Source: CAYPEK01 sp964409645 (GTDB taxonomy: Bacteria > UBP15 > UBA6099). Taken from it: a DNA stretch of 31,378 nucleotides. The notes beneath the pieces were generated by a model. It was not told where the DNA came from. It saw nothing but the letters and a program-made list of their open reading frames with translations, and ran no database searches. Shown here in pieces: positions 8,250 through 16,148 of this stretch. The stretch is from contig CAYPEK010000048.1 of assembly GCA_964409645.1 (NCBI GenBank), positions 1-31,378 of the forward strand, given 5' to 3'. Within the stretch, counting starts at the first letter, position 1; each line of letters begins with the position of its first letter. The translations under genes were made by a program, and so were the position numbers.

Positions 8250-8295
8250 TTGTTGTTGTGGAACAACAAAAATACATATATTATGGATAATATAT
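8250..8295. promoter_or_regulatory. Two adjacent inverted repeats in a regulatory gap
   Basis: The 179-base AT-rich gap between the purine phosphorylase and the next gene holds two perfect inverted repeats. One is TTGTTGTT-GTGG-AACAACAA at 8250-8269. The other is ATATATTAT-GG-ATAATATAT at 8276-8295. Neither is followed by a T-run on either strand, so they are better candidates for operators or promoter elements than terminators. The second contains -10-like sequence. Function is inferred from position only. Confidence 0.4.
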
Positions 8296-8357
8296 ACAAA
8301 TGGGATTTTTATGGTTCATTTTTCAAAAAGACCTAAAGAATTTTCGGGGTGATATTT

Positions 8358-9686
8358 ATGAGAAAATTATTAGTCTTTTTCCTTCTGACAATCGTCGTTT
8401 TCGCCATACCTGCCCTCGCTGACGACTTCACGGCAAGAGTTAACATCACTCTTGAAGACGGAACGATTATGATTTACGCCGGAAGCAAGCAAGGTGTGAA
8501 TATCGGAGATGAATTTGATGTATCAAGAGCAGGTTCGAAAGTAGGCCACATCAGAGTCGTTCGTGTTAAGGAAATGTTTGCGTACTGCGAAATCATGGAC
8601 GGAACGGCGCAGGAAATGGACATCGTTTCAAGAACATTCACGGCGCCTCCCGGAGCGACCGAACCATCTAAACCGGCGGCAAAAAAAGAAGAGGCATCAT
8701 CTCAACCAGATACCGGATCATCAACAGCGGTTGCGGGCAATACGGGCGGCGCGGAAGAAATGAAAGGCACTTCTAAACGACGCGAACAGGCGAAGAAAGA
8801 CTCGGGAGAAAACAGCAGCGAATCGACAGCCGAGGAAAAGCCAAAAACTAACGAGGATAAACCGGCCAAGGAAACTGAAAAAGCAAAAAACAGCGGGGAC
8901 AAAGAAAAAGAATCGAAGGAAGATGCTTCAAAAGTTGCGGTGAAGAAAAGAGGCCTTTCTCCAATCGGAGCAACTCATCCCACAGCATTTGGACTAACAG
9001 GTTCGATTTTCACGCCGTCAGCCAATACTAATTTGAAAAACTCAGGAGCAGCTCTTATATATTTTTCGAATTCATCGGAAAAAAGAAATGAACAAAGAGA
9101 TTCCGGCATAGGCTACAATTATTCCTCCGGTGACGTCGAAGCGGCATTCATGTATATAAAGAACGACATTACATCGAACAGTGTCAGCTACGACGGAAAT
9201 TCGACCGCATTTTCTTTCAAGTTCCAACTTCCCATGTCAAAGCCCCCTTCTTTTCTAAAGAAATTCACAGACATCAGATATGCCGCCGGACTTCAATACT
9301 TCAATGAAAGTATAGAAGATGCCAGCGGTAACGATCTCGGAGGCAAGGTAAACAGATTTTTTGCAGTCGCCACCACAAGCTTCATGAGAGGATTCGCCAA
9401 CTTCGCGCTATACACTCAGACCGGAGACCTTCTCGAAGACTCCGATTACAAAGGAATCGGCATCATGGGAAGTTACGAATATCCTCTCGCATTCGGAGAC
9501 AAAAACAAAGAGCAAATGTCACTCATTTTCGAAGGCGATTCGAAAGCATTTTATCTGAACACGTACAGAACACTCAGCATAGGGTTGAGATATTCAATTA
9601 ACGAAATCGGGTGTTTGGGATTAACCTTGGCCGATATAGGCAGTACAAACACTTTTGCTTTTACAGGCAACTATTCATTCCATTAA
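8358..9686 (+). CDS. Secreted protein with charged linker and predicted outer-membrane barrel
   Basis: This is a 442-residue protein I cannot assign to a named family. I chose ATG 8358 because GGGGTGA lies five bases upstream. A signal peptide covers residues 1-22, ending ALA. Residues about 25-95 form a small beta-rich domain (VNITLEDGTIMIYAGSKQGV, then GDEFDVSRAGSKVGHIRVVR), reminiscent of the FlgT C-terminal-type fold that follows signal peptides in other envelope proteins. About 90 residues of Lys/Glu/Ser-rich low-complexity linker follow (residues 100-195). The C-terminal 240 residues alternate polar and hydrophobic residues and contain repeated YFxNSS, FxFKF and SIGLRYS-like strands, consistent with a beta barrel. 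A barrel carrying a periplasmic domain, or a surface structural protein, is plausible. A similar gene follows 12 bases downstream. Confidence 0.7.
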   Translation: MRKLLVFFLLTIVVFAIPALADDFTARVNITLEDGTIMIYAGSKQGVNIGDEFDVSRAGSKVGHIRVVRVKEMFAYCEIMDGTAQEMDIVSRTFTAPPGATEPSKPAAKKEEASSQPDTGSSTAVAGNTGGAEEMKGTSKRREQAKKDSGENSSESTAEEKPKTNEDKPAKETEKAKNSGDKEKESKEDASKVAVKKRGLSPIGATHPTAFGLTGSIFTPSANTNLKNSGAALIYFSNSSEKRNEQRDSGIGYNYSSGDVEAAFMYIKNDITSNSVSYDGNSTAFSFKFQLPMSKPPSFLKKFTDIRYAAGLQYFNESIEDASGNDLGGKVNRFFAVATTSFMRGFANFALYTQTGDLLEDSDYKGIGIMGSYEYPLAFGDKNKEQMSLIFEGDSKAFYLNTYRTLSIGLRYSINEIGCLGLTLADIGSTNTFAFTGNYSFH

Positions 9687-9698
9687 TAAAGGAGCGTT

Positions 9699-10829
9699 AT
9701 GAATTCGTTTAAAACATCACTCGCATCGTTCTTCATCTTATCGGCTTTTACCTTTATATCCCTTCCCTCGCACGCAACAGATATAACAAGACCCAACGGC
9801 CTGTTTTTCGAGACAGGAAAAATATCTCAGGATCAGGGAAATACGGACCTGTATTATGCAACCATAGAACCGCAATTCAGCATAGGGGGACTTACAGCCG
9901 CTGTTGATTTCAACTACGTTGTGGACAAGGAATTCCACCCCCGAGACGGCGGAAACGACTTTGTTGTCGTTGACAAGATTCAATATTTAAGCGGGAAGAA
10001 ACTAAGAGCGTATTATGGCGAAATAGAAAATGTGACATTCGGAAGCGGATTCATCGTTTCAAATTACCGCAGCAATATCAGAGGCAACGTACCGCTCAAC
10101 CGACAGAGAGGCGTCGAGCTGGATTTGAGCTCAAGAAAATCATACATCAAAGCATTCGGAGCGCGTTCGGGCCTGTACGGCGTACGCGGAGTAAGAAACT
10201 TGGGGCTTATATCCGTCGGTTCGACAATTGTCAGCGATCCCGATCCGGATTTCTCAGAATACGGTGTCGATTTCGAAACACGAATCAAGGGAGACCGGGT
10301 TAAATTTTACGCTGAAGGCGCTAAGATAGCCGATGCCGGCTCCGGATTTGTAGTGGGCGCTAAAGCGATACCTTTGAATAATTTCACCGCAAAATTCGAA
10401 GTACGGGATTTCGCATCTAATTTCGTCCCCAGTTTAGTTGACGAACATTATGAATCCATGTCGCCGTTCGACAGGCTTATAAATCCCGACGGACGAGTGA
10501 TGGGTTTTTTCAGCGGAATAGATTACAGGCCCGGGTCAAAAAGTACGGCTGGAATCACTTACGAACAATACGAAGGAAGAAAGCCACGCGCCACCTTTTC
10601 CGCGAAAGGAAACATCACCGACAGGATTAACGGCCAGATATTTTATGCTCAGGAGAATTTCATCCCCAATCAGGGTTGGATAAAACAAAAGAATTCCATC
10701 GCCAGAGGAGTTATTGATGTTAAGGTCACGAAAAAGCTGGATGTCATTCTGGATTACTACAGAGCATACGACGATTCATTGAACAAATTGAGCTCTTTCG
10801 CCGTCAAAACGAGAGTCGATTTATTTTAG
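9699..10829 (+). CDS. Predicted outer-membrane beta-barrel protein
   Basis: This 376-residue protein begins with a clear signal peptide (residues 1-26, ending SHA). The remainder is built of alternating-polarity strands such as LYYATIEPQFSIGGLTAAVDF and GQIFYAQENFIPNQG. It ends in Phe preceded by alternating residues (FAVKTRVDLF), the classic barrel-assembly (BAM) C-terminal signal. I do not recognise a specific porin or transporter family. The ribosome site AAAGGAG precedes ATG 9699 by four bases, and the gene starts 12 bases after the previous one, so the two are almost certainly co-transcribed. They may form a channel pair or act in a common export or surface function. The barrel assignment is structural inference only. 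Confidence 0.75.
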   Translation: MNSFKTSLASFFILSAFTFISLPSHATDITRPNGLFFETGKISQDQGNTDLYYATIEPQFSIGGLTAAVDFNYVVDKEFHPRDGGNDFVVVDKIQYLSGKKLRAYYGEIENVTFGSGFIVSNYRSNIRGNVPLNRQRGVELDLSSRKSYIKAFGARSGLYGVRGVRNLGLISVGSTIVSDPDPDFSEYGVDFETRIKGDRVKFYAEGAKIADAGSGFVVGAKAIPLNNFTAKFEVRDFASNFVPSLVDEHYESMSPFDRLINPDGRVMGFFSGIDYRPGSKSTAGITYEQYEGRKPRATFSAKGNITDRINGQIFYAQENFIPNQGWIKQKNSIARGVIDVKVTKKLDVILDYYRAYDDSLNKLSSFAVKTRVDLF

Positions 10830-10853
10830 TCCATTAGAACTGCACCTGAACTA

Positions 10854-11714
10854 TTGTTTACCGAAACGCAAGCAAAAATCAGCACCGAGAAAAAGCGTGA
10901 TGACAGCACGATGATCGCCGATGCGCGCGAATTGCTCAGATGCCATCCGGCAGGAATGTCTTCAAAGAAACTTTCCGTAAGATTGCTTAAAACAAAAAGC
11001 ATGCCGAAGCAATTGGCCGATACATTGATCTCTCAATTTCTCGGCAACAGGCCGGAATTCCTTTTTGAGAACAACAGATGGAAGCTTATAGATAATGATC
11101 CCGTCGATTTGAACGACGTTCCCTTTGTGGTTGTCGATGTCGAGACAACAGGAGGTTTCGCGGGGATCAACCGTATCATAGAGATCGCCGCATTCAGGAT
11201 TACAGGCAGTAAAATCACTGCTGGGACAACATCTCTTGTCAATCCAAAGTGCCCTATCCCGCCTTTCATATCGAGCCTTACCGGAATACGCGATGAGCAT
11301 GTTGCTGAAGCCCCCTTCATGGAGGAAGTGCTTCCGGGATTTTTTGATTTTCTCGGCGACTCGGTGTTTGTCGGCCATTCCGCGCGCTTCGACTATAGAT
11401 TCATTAACGAAGAAGCAAAATTGTGCGGAATGCCACTGATGGGAAATGAGATAGTCTGCACGGTTAAACTCGCCCGGCGAGCGTTTCCCGGCGAAAGATC
11501 ATACGGCCTCGATAGAATGATCGAGCGTTTTTCAATTGATATCGATCCGAAAGAACGTCACAGAGGGCATGGCGACGCATGGGCAACCGCAAAACTGCTG
11601 TTGTTATGTCTGGATAAACTGAGAAATGCCGGGATCGGGACTCTCGGCGACCTGATGGTATTCAATTCGATGCCGCCGAAACAGACTGCTTCCAAATACA
11701 ACATTATCACTTGA
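10854..11714 (+). CDS. DnaQ-type 3'-5' exonuclease with N-terminal extension
   Basis: The product is a DEDDh exonuclease domain like the DNA polymerase III epsilon subunit. The catalytic set is visible: Asp95 and Glu97 in VVVDVETTGG, Asp180 in HSARFDYRFI, and His236 and Asp241 in RHRGHGDAWAT (numbered from TTG 10854). About 90 residues come before the nuclease domain; KKLSVRLLKTKSMPKQLADT with a following WKLID strand could be a winged helix. The start is uncertain: TTG 10854 gives 286 residues and ATG 10911 gives 267, and neither has a good ribosome site. No polymerase gene is adjacent, and no C-terminal BRCT, UvrC or helicase domain is fused. A repair or processing nuclease is as likely as a replication proofreader. 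Confidence 0.85.
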   Translation: MFTETQAKISTEKKRDDSTMIADARELLRCHPAGMSSKKLSVRLLKTKSMPKQLADTLISQFLGNRPEFLFENNRWKLIDNDPVDLNDVPFVVVDVETTGGFAGINRIIEIAAFRITGSKITAGTTSLVNPKCPIPPFISSLTGIRDEHVAEAPFMEEVLPGFFDFLGDSVFVGHSARFDYRFINEEAKLCGMPLMGNEIVCTVKLARRAFPGERSYGLDRMIERFSIDIDPKERHRGHGDAWATAKLLLLCLDKLRNAGIGTLGDLMVFNSMPPKQTASKYNIIT

Positions 11715-11721
11715 ACGCTTT

Positions 11722-12948
11722 CTAATACCATCCCCATCTGTCAACTGATTCTTTTGCCGCCTTCAAATTCTCAACCGGCGTATTGATCGGCACTTCGCAA
11801 GCGCTTGCCAGTATGAAGCCGCCCCCTGCGCCGACCTCCTTTATCAAACGCTCACACTGCTCCGTAACCTCGCCAGCCGTACCGGCAGCCAGCAGCCCCG
11901 GATGAAGATTGCCCATAAGGCATAAATGGCCGTGCAGTTTCTCTTTCGCTTTGAAAAGGTCTGTTTGGTCTAGATGAAGAAACCCGCTCTGTTTCGGCAA
12001 TTCGAGGAAGAAGTCCAGCAGCGACGTATAGTCATTATCCAAATGATACGTCAGATAAAAACCATCCTCCCATGCCGTTCGCACCTGATCCAGAAAAGTG
12101 CCGGCAAATAATTCATCGAACATTTTTCTCGAAATCCATGAAGGCGAAACCCGGCTCACCCCATACAACACACACTTTTCTCCAACTATTCTCGCGGGAA
12201 GCTCTCCCAATTCGACAAGTCCGGGCCCAAGTCTTTCACATGCATCGCGCACTTTTTTCGGATCCTTGGCGCAATCGATCATAAATCGTTCGAACCCCAG
12301 CCACATCGAAAGCAGGTCCGCGGGATGATTTATAACGCCAAACGCATACTTAGCGTAATTGTCCGCGCGCGGGAAAAGCATGCTGTTATAAACCGCATAA
12401 GCAATCCCCTGCCCTGCCATCTCAAAAAATTCATCAAAAAGACCGCCGCTTTCAGTCCTTAAAAAAGCGGTCAATCCGTCTTTCTCAATCGTCCCGTAAT
12501 CGAAAGGCCTAGGTACTTCATCCATCTTCGGCAACTCATCATCGTCCGGCAGAAACCACTTGCAGCAGAATCGCGAGTGAGATTCAGGAACAAGAGGAAA
12601 GATATAGCCCATCGGGAAATTAAAAGGAATGATGTCGAAACCGCCGTACAAATCCCACGTTCTTCTCGATGCCGCCGCCGCCGCGAAGCCATCCGTCATA
12701 TACTCACGGACGGTTATACCACCCGCTCTCGCCGTATGAAACCCCAATAAAGGCGCTATCGCCACCCTGTCCGGATTTTCGAATCGGATGTGGCGCTCNN
12801 NNNNNNNNNNNNNNNNNNNNNNNNNNNNNNNNNNNNNNNNNNNNNNNNNNNNNNNNNNNNNNNNNNNNNNNNNNNNNNNNNNNNNNNNNNNNNNNNNNAT
12901 CGAGTTCAGCATCTTATCCCATTTTTTAGAGTTTTCTATTACGTTCAT
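11722..12948 (-). CDS. URO-D-like (cobamide methyltransferase-type) protein, interrupted by assembly gap
   Basis: The sequenced part belongs to the uroporphyrinogen decarboxylase superfamily, which includes corrinoid methyltransferases such as MtaA and MtbA. Visible marks are RHIRFENPDRVAIAPLLG near the N-terminus, then LDQTDLFKAKEKL, LCLMGNLHPGLL and FILASACEVPINTPVENLKA near the C-terminus. In the methyltransferases zinc is held by His-x-Cys and a later Cys. Here the first motif is YHLDND (His-x-Asp, bases 12037-12045) and the later Cys is kept in SACEVP (11797-11799). The 100-N run covers the codons near residues 17-50, so the N-terminal frame and the length are not proven; MNVIENSKKWDKMLNS beyond the gap is probably the true start. 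Heme-pathway decarboxylase function is unlikely. The substrate is unknown. Confidence 0.7.
   Translation of the reverse strand: MNVIENSKKWDKMLNSXXXXXXXXXXXXXXXXXXXXXXXXXXXXXXXXXXERHIRFENPDRVAIAPLLGFHTARAGGITVREYMTDGFAAAAASRRTWDLYGGFDIIPFNFPMGYIFPLVPESHSRFCCKWFLPDDDELPKMDEVPRPFDYGTIEKDGLTAFLRTESGGLFDEFFEMAGQGIAYAVYNSMLFPRADNYAKYAFGVINHPADLLSMWLGFERFMIDCAKDPKKVRDACERLGPGLVELGELPARIVGEKCVLYGVSRVSPSWISRKMFDELFAGTFLDQVRTAWEDGFYLTYHLDNDYTSLLDFFLELPKQSGFLHLDQTDLFKAKEKLHGHLCLMGNLHPGLLAAGTAGEVTEQCERLIKEVGAGGGFILASACEVPINTPVENLKAAKESVDRWGWY
12799..12898. other. Assembly gap of 100 N
   Basis: Exactly 100 N bases, the conventional placeholder for a scaffold gap of unknown length. It lies inside the 5' part of the URO-D-like gene, so real sequence may be missing here. 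Confidence 0.99.
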
Positions 12949-12963
12949 AAACGGATTTTACAA

Positions 12964-12984
12964 GTTGAACATTTATTATTCAAC
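12964..12984. promoter_or_regulatory. Inverted repeat between divergent genes
   Basis: GTTGAA at 12964-12969 and TTCAAC at 12979-12984 form a perfect 6-base inverted repeat with a 9-base spacer, 16 bases upstream of the URO-D-like start. It overlaps a weak minus-strand promoter (-35 TTGACA at 13005-13000, -10 TTGAAT at 12983-12978). It could be an operator for a repressor. Confidence 0.3.
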
Positions 12985-13012
12985 CAGTGCTTTTCTCTAT
13001 GTCAAATTTCCC

Positions 13013-13042
13013 TTGACATGCCGCATCATCAGACAATAGAAT
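13013..13042 (+). promoter_or_regulatory. Sigma70-type promoter for the BKACE gene
   Basis: A consensus TTGACA at 13013-13018 is followed after 18 bases by TAGAAT at 13037-13042, one mismatch from TATAAT. Transcription would start near 13049, leaving a leader of about 58 bases before ATG 13107. Confidence 0.55.
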
Positions 13043-13106
13043 GAATCGCATTCGCATCCTTGTCACCCAGCATCCATGTTAAAACATACAGGCCGGAGGT
13101 TTTATA

Positions 13107-13964
13107 ATGGAGAATAAAGTAGTAATTACCGCAGCCCTCACAGGCGCCGCAACTCGGAAGGAGCAAAACCCGAACGTTCCTTATACACGCAACGAGTTTA
13201 TCGAGGAAGCCGTGAAATGCTACGAAAACGGAGCCGCGGTAGTGCACATTCACGCCCGCGACCCGAAAACCGGAATGCCCACCCCCGACATCGATACAGT
13301 TATAGAAATAGTCAAAGGCATCCGCGAGAGATGTCCGATCCTGATCAACATCAGTACCGCTATCGGGTTAGGTGTCACCAAAGAGCAACGCATTGCTCCC
13401 ATAGCCGCAGCGAAGCCGGACATGGCATCCCTGAACACAGGAACAATGAATTTCTCGCTCGCCGACCATAAAACCGGTGAAATTATCATCGATTTCGTAT
13501 TTGAGAATACGTTCGACCAGATAAATAAATATGCGAAGATTATGCGCGAGAACGGAGTGAAGCCCGAACTCGAATGTTACGATATCGGCCACATCCACAA
13601 CATTCTGCTGCTTCAGAAGAAAAACATCATCGTCGAACCGCTCCACTTCAATTTCGTATTCGGAGTTGCCGGCGGCATAAAATTCAAAATGGATTACCTC
13701 GTGGCCATGAGAAACTCGATACCTGAAAATGCGACGTGGTGCGTTTGCGGAGTGGGACCGAATTCGTTCATGGCGAACATGGCGGCTATCGTCATGGGAG
13801 GGCACATGAGAGTCGGGCTTGAAGACAATCTTTACATAAGCGGAAAAGAACTTGCGAAAGGAAGCTGGGAGCAGGTTAAAAAAGCCGCGCAGATGGCCGA
13901 GCTGCTGGATAAAGAACCAGCCACGCCGGATGAAGCAAGAATTATTCTGAATCTTCCGAAGTAA
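13107..13964 (+). CDS. Beta-keto acid cleavage enzyme (BKACE, formerly DUF849)
   Basis: BKACE proteins condense a beta-keto acid with acetyl-CoA to give acetoacetate and a new CoA ester. The founding member, Kce, acts on 3-keto-5-aminohexanoate in lysine fermentation. The 285-residue product has family length. Zinc ligands His47 and His49 sit in VVHIHARD, and the third ligand Glu239 with catalytic Asp240 and Arg235 sits in MRVGLEDNLY. NTGTMNF and the FGVAGG loop are also typical. GGAGG precedes ATG 13107 by about eight bases, and a good promoter lies upstream. The other lysine-fermentation genes (kamA, kdd, kal) are not in the window, so the substrate is unknown; family members vary widely in side-chain specificity. 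It is divergent from the URO-D-like gene. Confidence 0.92.
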   Translation: MENKVVITAALTGAATRKEQNPNVPYTRNEFIEEAVKCYENGAAVVHIHARDPKTGMPTPDIDTVIEIVKGIRERCPILINISTAIGLGVTKEQRIAPIAAAKPDMASLNTGTMNFSLADHKTGEIIIDFVFENTFDQINKYAKIMRENGVKPELECYDIGHIHNILLLQKKNIIVEPLHFNFVFGVAGGIKFKMDYLVAMRNSIPENATWCVCGVGPNSFMANMAAIVMGGHMRVGLEDNLYISGKELAKGSWEQVKKAAQMAELLDKEPATPDEARIILNLPK

Positions 13965-13971
13965 CTATTTG

Positions 13972-14008
13972 AAAAAGGCGTCTCATGCAAATGAGACGCC
14001 TTTTTTTT
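13972..14008. terminator. Strong bidirectional intrinsic terminator
   Basis: A 15-base perfect stem, AAAAAGGCGTCTCAT at 13972-13986 with its complement at 13991-14005, encloses a GCAA loop. It is followed by T-runs in both directions. It lies between the convergent BKACE and amidohydrolase genes and probably ends both transcripts. Confidence 0.92.
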
Positions 14009-14024
14009 CTTACTTTGCCCGTGA

Positions 14025-15428
14025 TTACCAATCCAATGTCGATACTATGCTGTATCCGGGCCAGAAATCGGGCAATTCTTTGTGCTTTGCGCGATACCAG
14101 ATGCCGTTCTTTCCAACATACCGAACCCGTTTATAAGATGTTATGTCCTCTAACGGGTTGCCGTCTATCAACACCACATCGGCTTTCTTTCCGAGTGAGA
14201 CAGCACCGAGATCGTTGCGTCCGAGAAAAGCCGCCGCCCTATCCGTCGCAGCCCTTATCGAATCGTGAACGCTCATGCCGATATTTATAAGCCTGACTAA
14301 TTCATCCGCAAGTTCTCCCGGAAACCCAACGGCGGCTCCGAAATCCGTGCCTGCAAGCATGGGAACGCCCGCATCAAAAAGTTTTTTGGTATTTCTCAAT
14401 TCGGTATCGTAACAATAGCGATTCGCGCGGGTGTATCCGAAAGAACCGTCGTAACTTTCGCCGCTGAACGCCGTCCATGTCTCGCATACCCATGTCAGAT
14501 GCTGCAACGCCTGAGGCTCGAAATATTCTTTCGCTCTTTCGCTCCTCAAAAAACCTATCTTTTCTTCAAACCTTGCCTGACTGTCATTGATCGTAAGTGT
14601 CGGGACTATGGTTATTCCTTTATCCTTCACCGCCTGTATCTCTTCATCAACAAGATTCCTGTCGTAAACTCCATGCTCAAGCGTATCGATATCGAATTCC
14701 AGAAGATGGTTCATGTCCTCCGACCAATTGTGGTGGACGCTCACTTTAAGCCCGGCGGCATGGGCGGCTTTACACACGCCATGCAACGCATCGTCGCTGA
14801 TCGCCGGCAAAGTGCGCCCGTCAACCAATCTTCTCGAAAGCCGGGTATATCCAACTTTGATGACGTTCGCGCCTTGCGACTTCAAAAACTTAACAATCTG
14901 TTCGGCTTCCCCCGCGGTCTTCGGCGTGTATTTCGGCTGCCCCGTAATCGCCGCCACAGGAACCGGCACCGGATGCATGGCTTCAGGATAACCACCGTCG
15001 CAACTAAAAATTCCACCGGAAGCCATGATGTCAGGTCCGGGAATTTTATTGGACGCGATCTTATTGCGCATTTTATTGAGTATTTTAATTGGAGACAGCA
15101 TATCTCGGACACAGACAATTCCGGCTGCAAGAGTCGCAGTCACATTGCGATCCATCTGCTTCAGAGTCCACAGACCGGGAACGCCCTTCTGTTCCGTAAG
15201 AAAAGGGCTCAGGATATGACAGTGCATATCAATAAGGCCCGGCGAAAGTGTCAGCCCTTTGAAGTCAATGACACTGTCAGCGGCGTCGCTTTTCGCGTCC
15301 AAGTCGCGGATTAAACCATCTTCGACAAGAACGTTGGATTCAGGCAACAACCGCCCGTTCGCAACATCCAGAATTTTTACGTTTTTGAGAAGAACCCTAT
15401 CCCGTGATGCATCTACCCTTGTTAGCAT
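14025..15428 (-). CDS. Amidohydrolase family protein (imidazolonepropionase/prolidase-like)
   Basis: This is a metal-dependent hydrolase of the amidohydrolase superfamily, about 467 residues. The sequence shows the small N-terminal beta domain, then the metal-binding His69-x-His71 in SPGLIDMHCHIL. IKVGYTR follows with a candidate carboxylated Lys, then SVHHNW, DTLEHGVYD, and the Asp of MLAGTDFGAAVGFP. ALGKKADVVLIDGNPLEDI-type residues close the C-terminal beta domain. I chose ATG 15428 because GGAG lies eight bases upstream; the frame stays open to 15491 with a Lys/Phe-rich extension that lacks a good site. No signal peptide is seen. Members near this subgroup hydrolyse Xaa-Pro or Xaa-Arg dipeptides, or imidazolonepropionate. 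The substrate here is not predictable. It ends at the shared terminator with BKACE. Confidence 0.88.
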   Translation of the reverse strand: MLTRVDASRDRVLLKNVKILDVANGRLLPESNVLVEDGLIRDLDAKSDAADSVIDFKGLTLSPGLIDMHCHILSPFLTEQKGVPGLWTLKQMDRNVTATLAAGIVCVRDMLSPIKILNKMRNKIASNKIPGPDIMASGGIFSCDGGYPEAMHPVPVPVAAITGQPKYTPKTAGEAEQIVKFLKSQGANVIKVGYTRLSRRLVDGRTLPAISDDALHGVCKAAHAAGLKVSVHHNWSEDMNHLLEFDIDTLEHGVYDRNLVDEEIQAVKDKGITIVPTLTINDSQARFEEKIGFLRSERAKEYFEPQALQHLTWVCETWTAFSGESYDGSFGYTRANRYCYDTELRNTKKLFDAGVPMLAGTDFGAAVGFPGELADELVRLINIGMSVHDSIRAATDRAAAFLGRNDLGAVSLGKKADVVLIDGNPLEDITSYKRVRYVGKNGIWYRAKHKELPDFWPGYSIVSTLDW

Positions 15429-15565
15429 ATCCCCATCTCCACGTTTGATTATAAATCCAAACAACCTCTTCATCAATAAAAAATAATGCACAACAACTAA
15501 GAAGCATAAAACAAAGCGGTAAAAAAATCTTCACGCCGGCATAAAATATCTGAATGGTTTTCGTT

Positions 15566-15928
15566 TCAGGGTTTATAATTATTAATCGCTTCTTCAACAT
15601 TATCGAATGTGCGGAAAATGTTTTGGAAGTTAAGGAGAAGGAATAACTCATGAATCTGTTGTGAAACGCCGGTTATAATAAGTTCGCCACCCAGCGACCT
15701 TACATATTTCAAAATTGCAACTAGTGTTCCTAAACTTACGCTGTCAATTATTTCAACCGTTTTCATGTTAAAAACAACTTTTTTGACTTTGTTGCCTATT
15801 TCATCTTTCACGATTTTGAGCAGGTATTTGTGATTTTTAAAAGTTATTTCTTTAACAAAAGGGGTGACAATTAGAAAATCGCCCCGCGATTCGATATCCA
15901 AATCTATGTGTTCGTCGTAGTCGTTCAT
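15566..15928 (-). CDS. STAS-domain protein 1 (anti-sigma factor antagonist-like)
   Basis: This 120-residue protein is a single STAS domain, related to SpoIIAA/RsbV switch proteins that are controlled by Ser phosphorylation and release sigma factors or other partners. The conserved switch segment is VEIIDSVSLGTLVAIL with Asp62-Ser63; Ser63 aligns with the phosphorylated Ser58 of SpoIIAA. Position 60 of SpoIIAA (Gly in DSSGLG) is Ser here. It is clearly similar to STAS protein 2 upstream (shared SLG-LV, Y-R-LGG, ELF, VE-A-N). It is the last gene of a three-gene minus-strand cassette, 10 bases after the 69-residue gene. No RsbW kinase or SpoIIE-type phosphatase is encoded in the window, so the partners are unknown. 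Confidence 0.88.
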   Translation of the reverse strand: MNDYDEHIDLDIESRGDFLIVTPFVKEITFKNHKYLLKIVKDEIGNKVKKVVFNMKTVEIIDSVSLGTLVAILKYVRSLGGELIITGVSQQIHELFLLLNFQNIFRTFDNVEEAINNYKP

Positions 15929-15938
15929 GTCTCAGCTC

Positions 15939-16148
15939 TCAAAAGTAGGCGTCGAAACGCGCAACGTATTCTCCCAAGCTTCTTGTACTGACCGTCCACG
16001 GACCGTTTGCGTTAAGTGCCGCCCGCTGCGCATCCATATCCTTAAATGAAACCGCCATCATCTCGATCCACGTTGTCGTTTTCATCAGTGTCTGCGAGAT
16101 ATACGCGTTTGTTCTCGCGTAACCATCTATGCTAATCCCCGCCGCCAT
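15939..16148 (-). CDS. Small unknown protein between two STAS genes
   Basis: This 69-residue protein has no family I recognise. It has no signal peptide and no clear membrane segment. The sequence is MAAGISIDGYARTNAYISQT at the start, then KTTTWIEMMAVSFKDMDAQR and a Trp/Arg/Phe-rich C-terminus ending ARFDAYF. Gene status is well supported by a GGAGGAG ribosome site seven bases before the ATG. It overlaps the end of STAS gene 2 by 17 bases and lies 10 bases from STAS gene 1, so translation of all three is probably coupled. It could be a partner, target or adaptor of the STAS pair, but this rests on position alone. Confidence 0.65.
   Translation of the reverse strand: MAAGISIDGYARTNAYISQTLMKTTTWIEMMAVSFKDMDAQRAALNANGPWTVSTRSLGEYVARFDAYF

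Noticed and set aside
14499..15314. 271-codon plus-strand open frame
   Set aside because: It is antisense to the amidohydrolase, whose motifs are clear. Its own translation shows no family marks.
15397..15651. 84-codon minus-strand open frame with a hydrophobic stretch
   Set aside because: It overlaps the 3' end of STAS gene 1 and the 5' end of the amidohydrolase in another frame and lacks a ribosome site.
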